Of a stretch of 64,000 nt of DNA, positions 63,525 to 64,000 are shown piece by piece (within the stretch, counting starts at the first letter, position 1; each line of letters opens with the position of its first letter). The position numbers were made by a program, and so were the translations under genes. The notes beneath the pieces were generated by a model. It was not told the origin of the DNA. It ran no database searches and saw only the letters and a program-made list of their open reading frames with translations. The stretch covers positions 62,001-126,000 of the forward strand of contig NZ_JAHUBR010000002.1 in the NCBI RefSeq assembly GCF_025376885.1. The letters run 5' to 3'. Source of the DNA: Pseudoruegeria sp. SHC-113. Its GTDB lineage: Bacteria > Pseudomonadota > Alphaproteobacteria > Rhodobacterales > Rhodobacteraceae.

Positions 63525-64000
63525 ATGGACGGAGGCTCCGAAGCACCCAGCGAGGACTGGGGGCCATTCGGCAGACCGCTGTTTAACGATCCGTCGTCGC
63601 GCGCGCTGTCCCGCGTGGGCGTGGTGGACGTTGGCTCCAACTCGGTCCGCATGGTCGTATTCGACGGAGCCGCACGCAGCCCTGCGTATTTCTTCAACGA
63701 AAAGATCATGTGCGGCCTCGGCTCGGGCCTGTCGGAAACCGGCAGGCTGAACCCCGAGGGGCGCGCGCGGGCGCTGGCGGCGATCAAACGCTTCCAGCGG
63801 CTGGCTGACGAATTGGAACTCGCACCGCTTTCCGCCGTTGCTACGGCTGCGGTGCGTGAGGCGGAGGACGGTCCCGGCTTCAGGGAGGAGATAGCCCGGG
63901 AGACCGGCCTCCGCCTCTACGTTATCGATGGCGAGGAAGAGGCGCGGCTGTCCGCGCAGGGCGTGCTTCTGGGCTGGCCCACGGCGCGCGGGCTTGTCTG
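63525..64000 (+). CDS. ppx: Exopolyphosphatase Ppx/GppA (partial)
   Basis: The first 158 codons of a Ppx/GppA-family phosphatase; the rest lies beyond the window. The actin-fold phosphate-1 motif reads VGVVDVGSNSVRMVVFD, followed by EKIMCGLGSGLSETGRL and the conserved AVATAAVREAEDGPGF. The ATG at 63525 is in frame with a Ppx-like N-terminal extension of about 25 residues. It starts 64 bases after ppk1, so both ends of polyphosphate turnover are encoded together. Confidence 0.9.
   Translation, partial: MDGGSEAPSEDWGPFGRPLFNDPSSRALSRVGVVDVGSNSVRMVVFDGAARSPAYFFNEKIMCGLGSGLSETGRLNPEGRARALAAIKRFQRLADELELAPLSAVATAAVREAEDGPGFREEIARETGLRLYVIDGEEEARLSAQGVLLGWPTARGLV

Overview
The window is chromosomal DNA of a high-GC alphaproteobacterium, most likely a member of the Rhodobacteraceae (Roseobacter group). 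The evidence is family-level recognition: a bztABCD-type glutamate/aspartate ABC transporter, an ATP12 chaperone gene next to an HAD phosphatase, an HdaA-like gene beside polyphosphate kinase, a DUF1127 mini-protein, and an alphaproteobacterial arrangement of rpmH-rnpA-yidD-yidC-engB-argB. No tRNA, rRNA, CRISPR array, insertion sequence or phage gene was seen.

Layout. Positions 1-3395 (minus strand) hold a TVP38/TMEM64 membrane protein, a MerA-like flavin oxidoreductase and a histidine kinase that runs off the left edge. Positions 3590-15377 hold the rpmH-rnpA-yidD ... yidC-MOSC-engB-argB chromosome-maintenance block. It is split by about 5.7 kb carrying a LysR regulator, a MAPEG protein, a YghU-type glutathione transferase, a DUF3833 lipoprotein, ttcA and an EAL-domain phosphodiesterase. 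Positions 15456-17376 carry a translationally coupled trio: sterol-desaturase-like hydroxylase, two-cluster ferredoxin-like protein and SixA-like phosphatase. Positions 17480-29250 (all minus) hold a VOC protein, bztDCBA, ATP12, an HAD phosphatase, a second VOC protein, an RluC-type pseudouridine synthase, crcB, rarA, a Deg protease and a DUF3052 protein.

Positions 29473-57638 (minus) are the S10-spc-alpha ribosomal-protein cluster, which is not continuous. Read in its own direction it runs rpsJ-rplC-rplD-rplW, then a DUF1254 gene, then rplB-rpsS-rplV-rpsC-rplP, then about 9.7 kb of accessory genes, then rpmC through rpmD, then about 2 kb of accessory genes, then rplO-secY-adk-rpsM-rpsK-rpoA-rplQ. 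The accessory genes include an Hsp70-like protein, an outer-membrane barrel, an AraC regulator, an amidohydrolase array with two broken copies, a 2OG-Fe(II) oxygenase-like protein, a methyltransferase, DUF3604, a periplasmic protein of unknown function, a YHYH protein and DUF1127. Candidate promoters with 17-base spacing lie before the ribosomal units, and hairpins followed by U-runs lie after three units that meet an accessory insert and after rplQ. I infer that the cluster is cut into separately transcribed units.

Positions 57973-64000 hold proS (minus), then an AI-2E-family permease, hdaA, ppk1 and a partial ppx (plus), linking replication control and polyphosphate turnover.

An 86-90 base GC-rich element occurs three times (after engB, rplQ and proS), always in the same orientation relative to the gene whose 3' end it follows. 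The other notable items are the decayed amidohydrolase array and the mini-operon structure of the ribosomal cluster.
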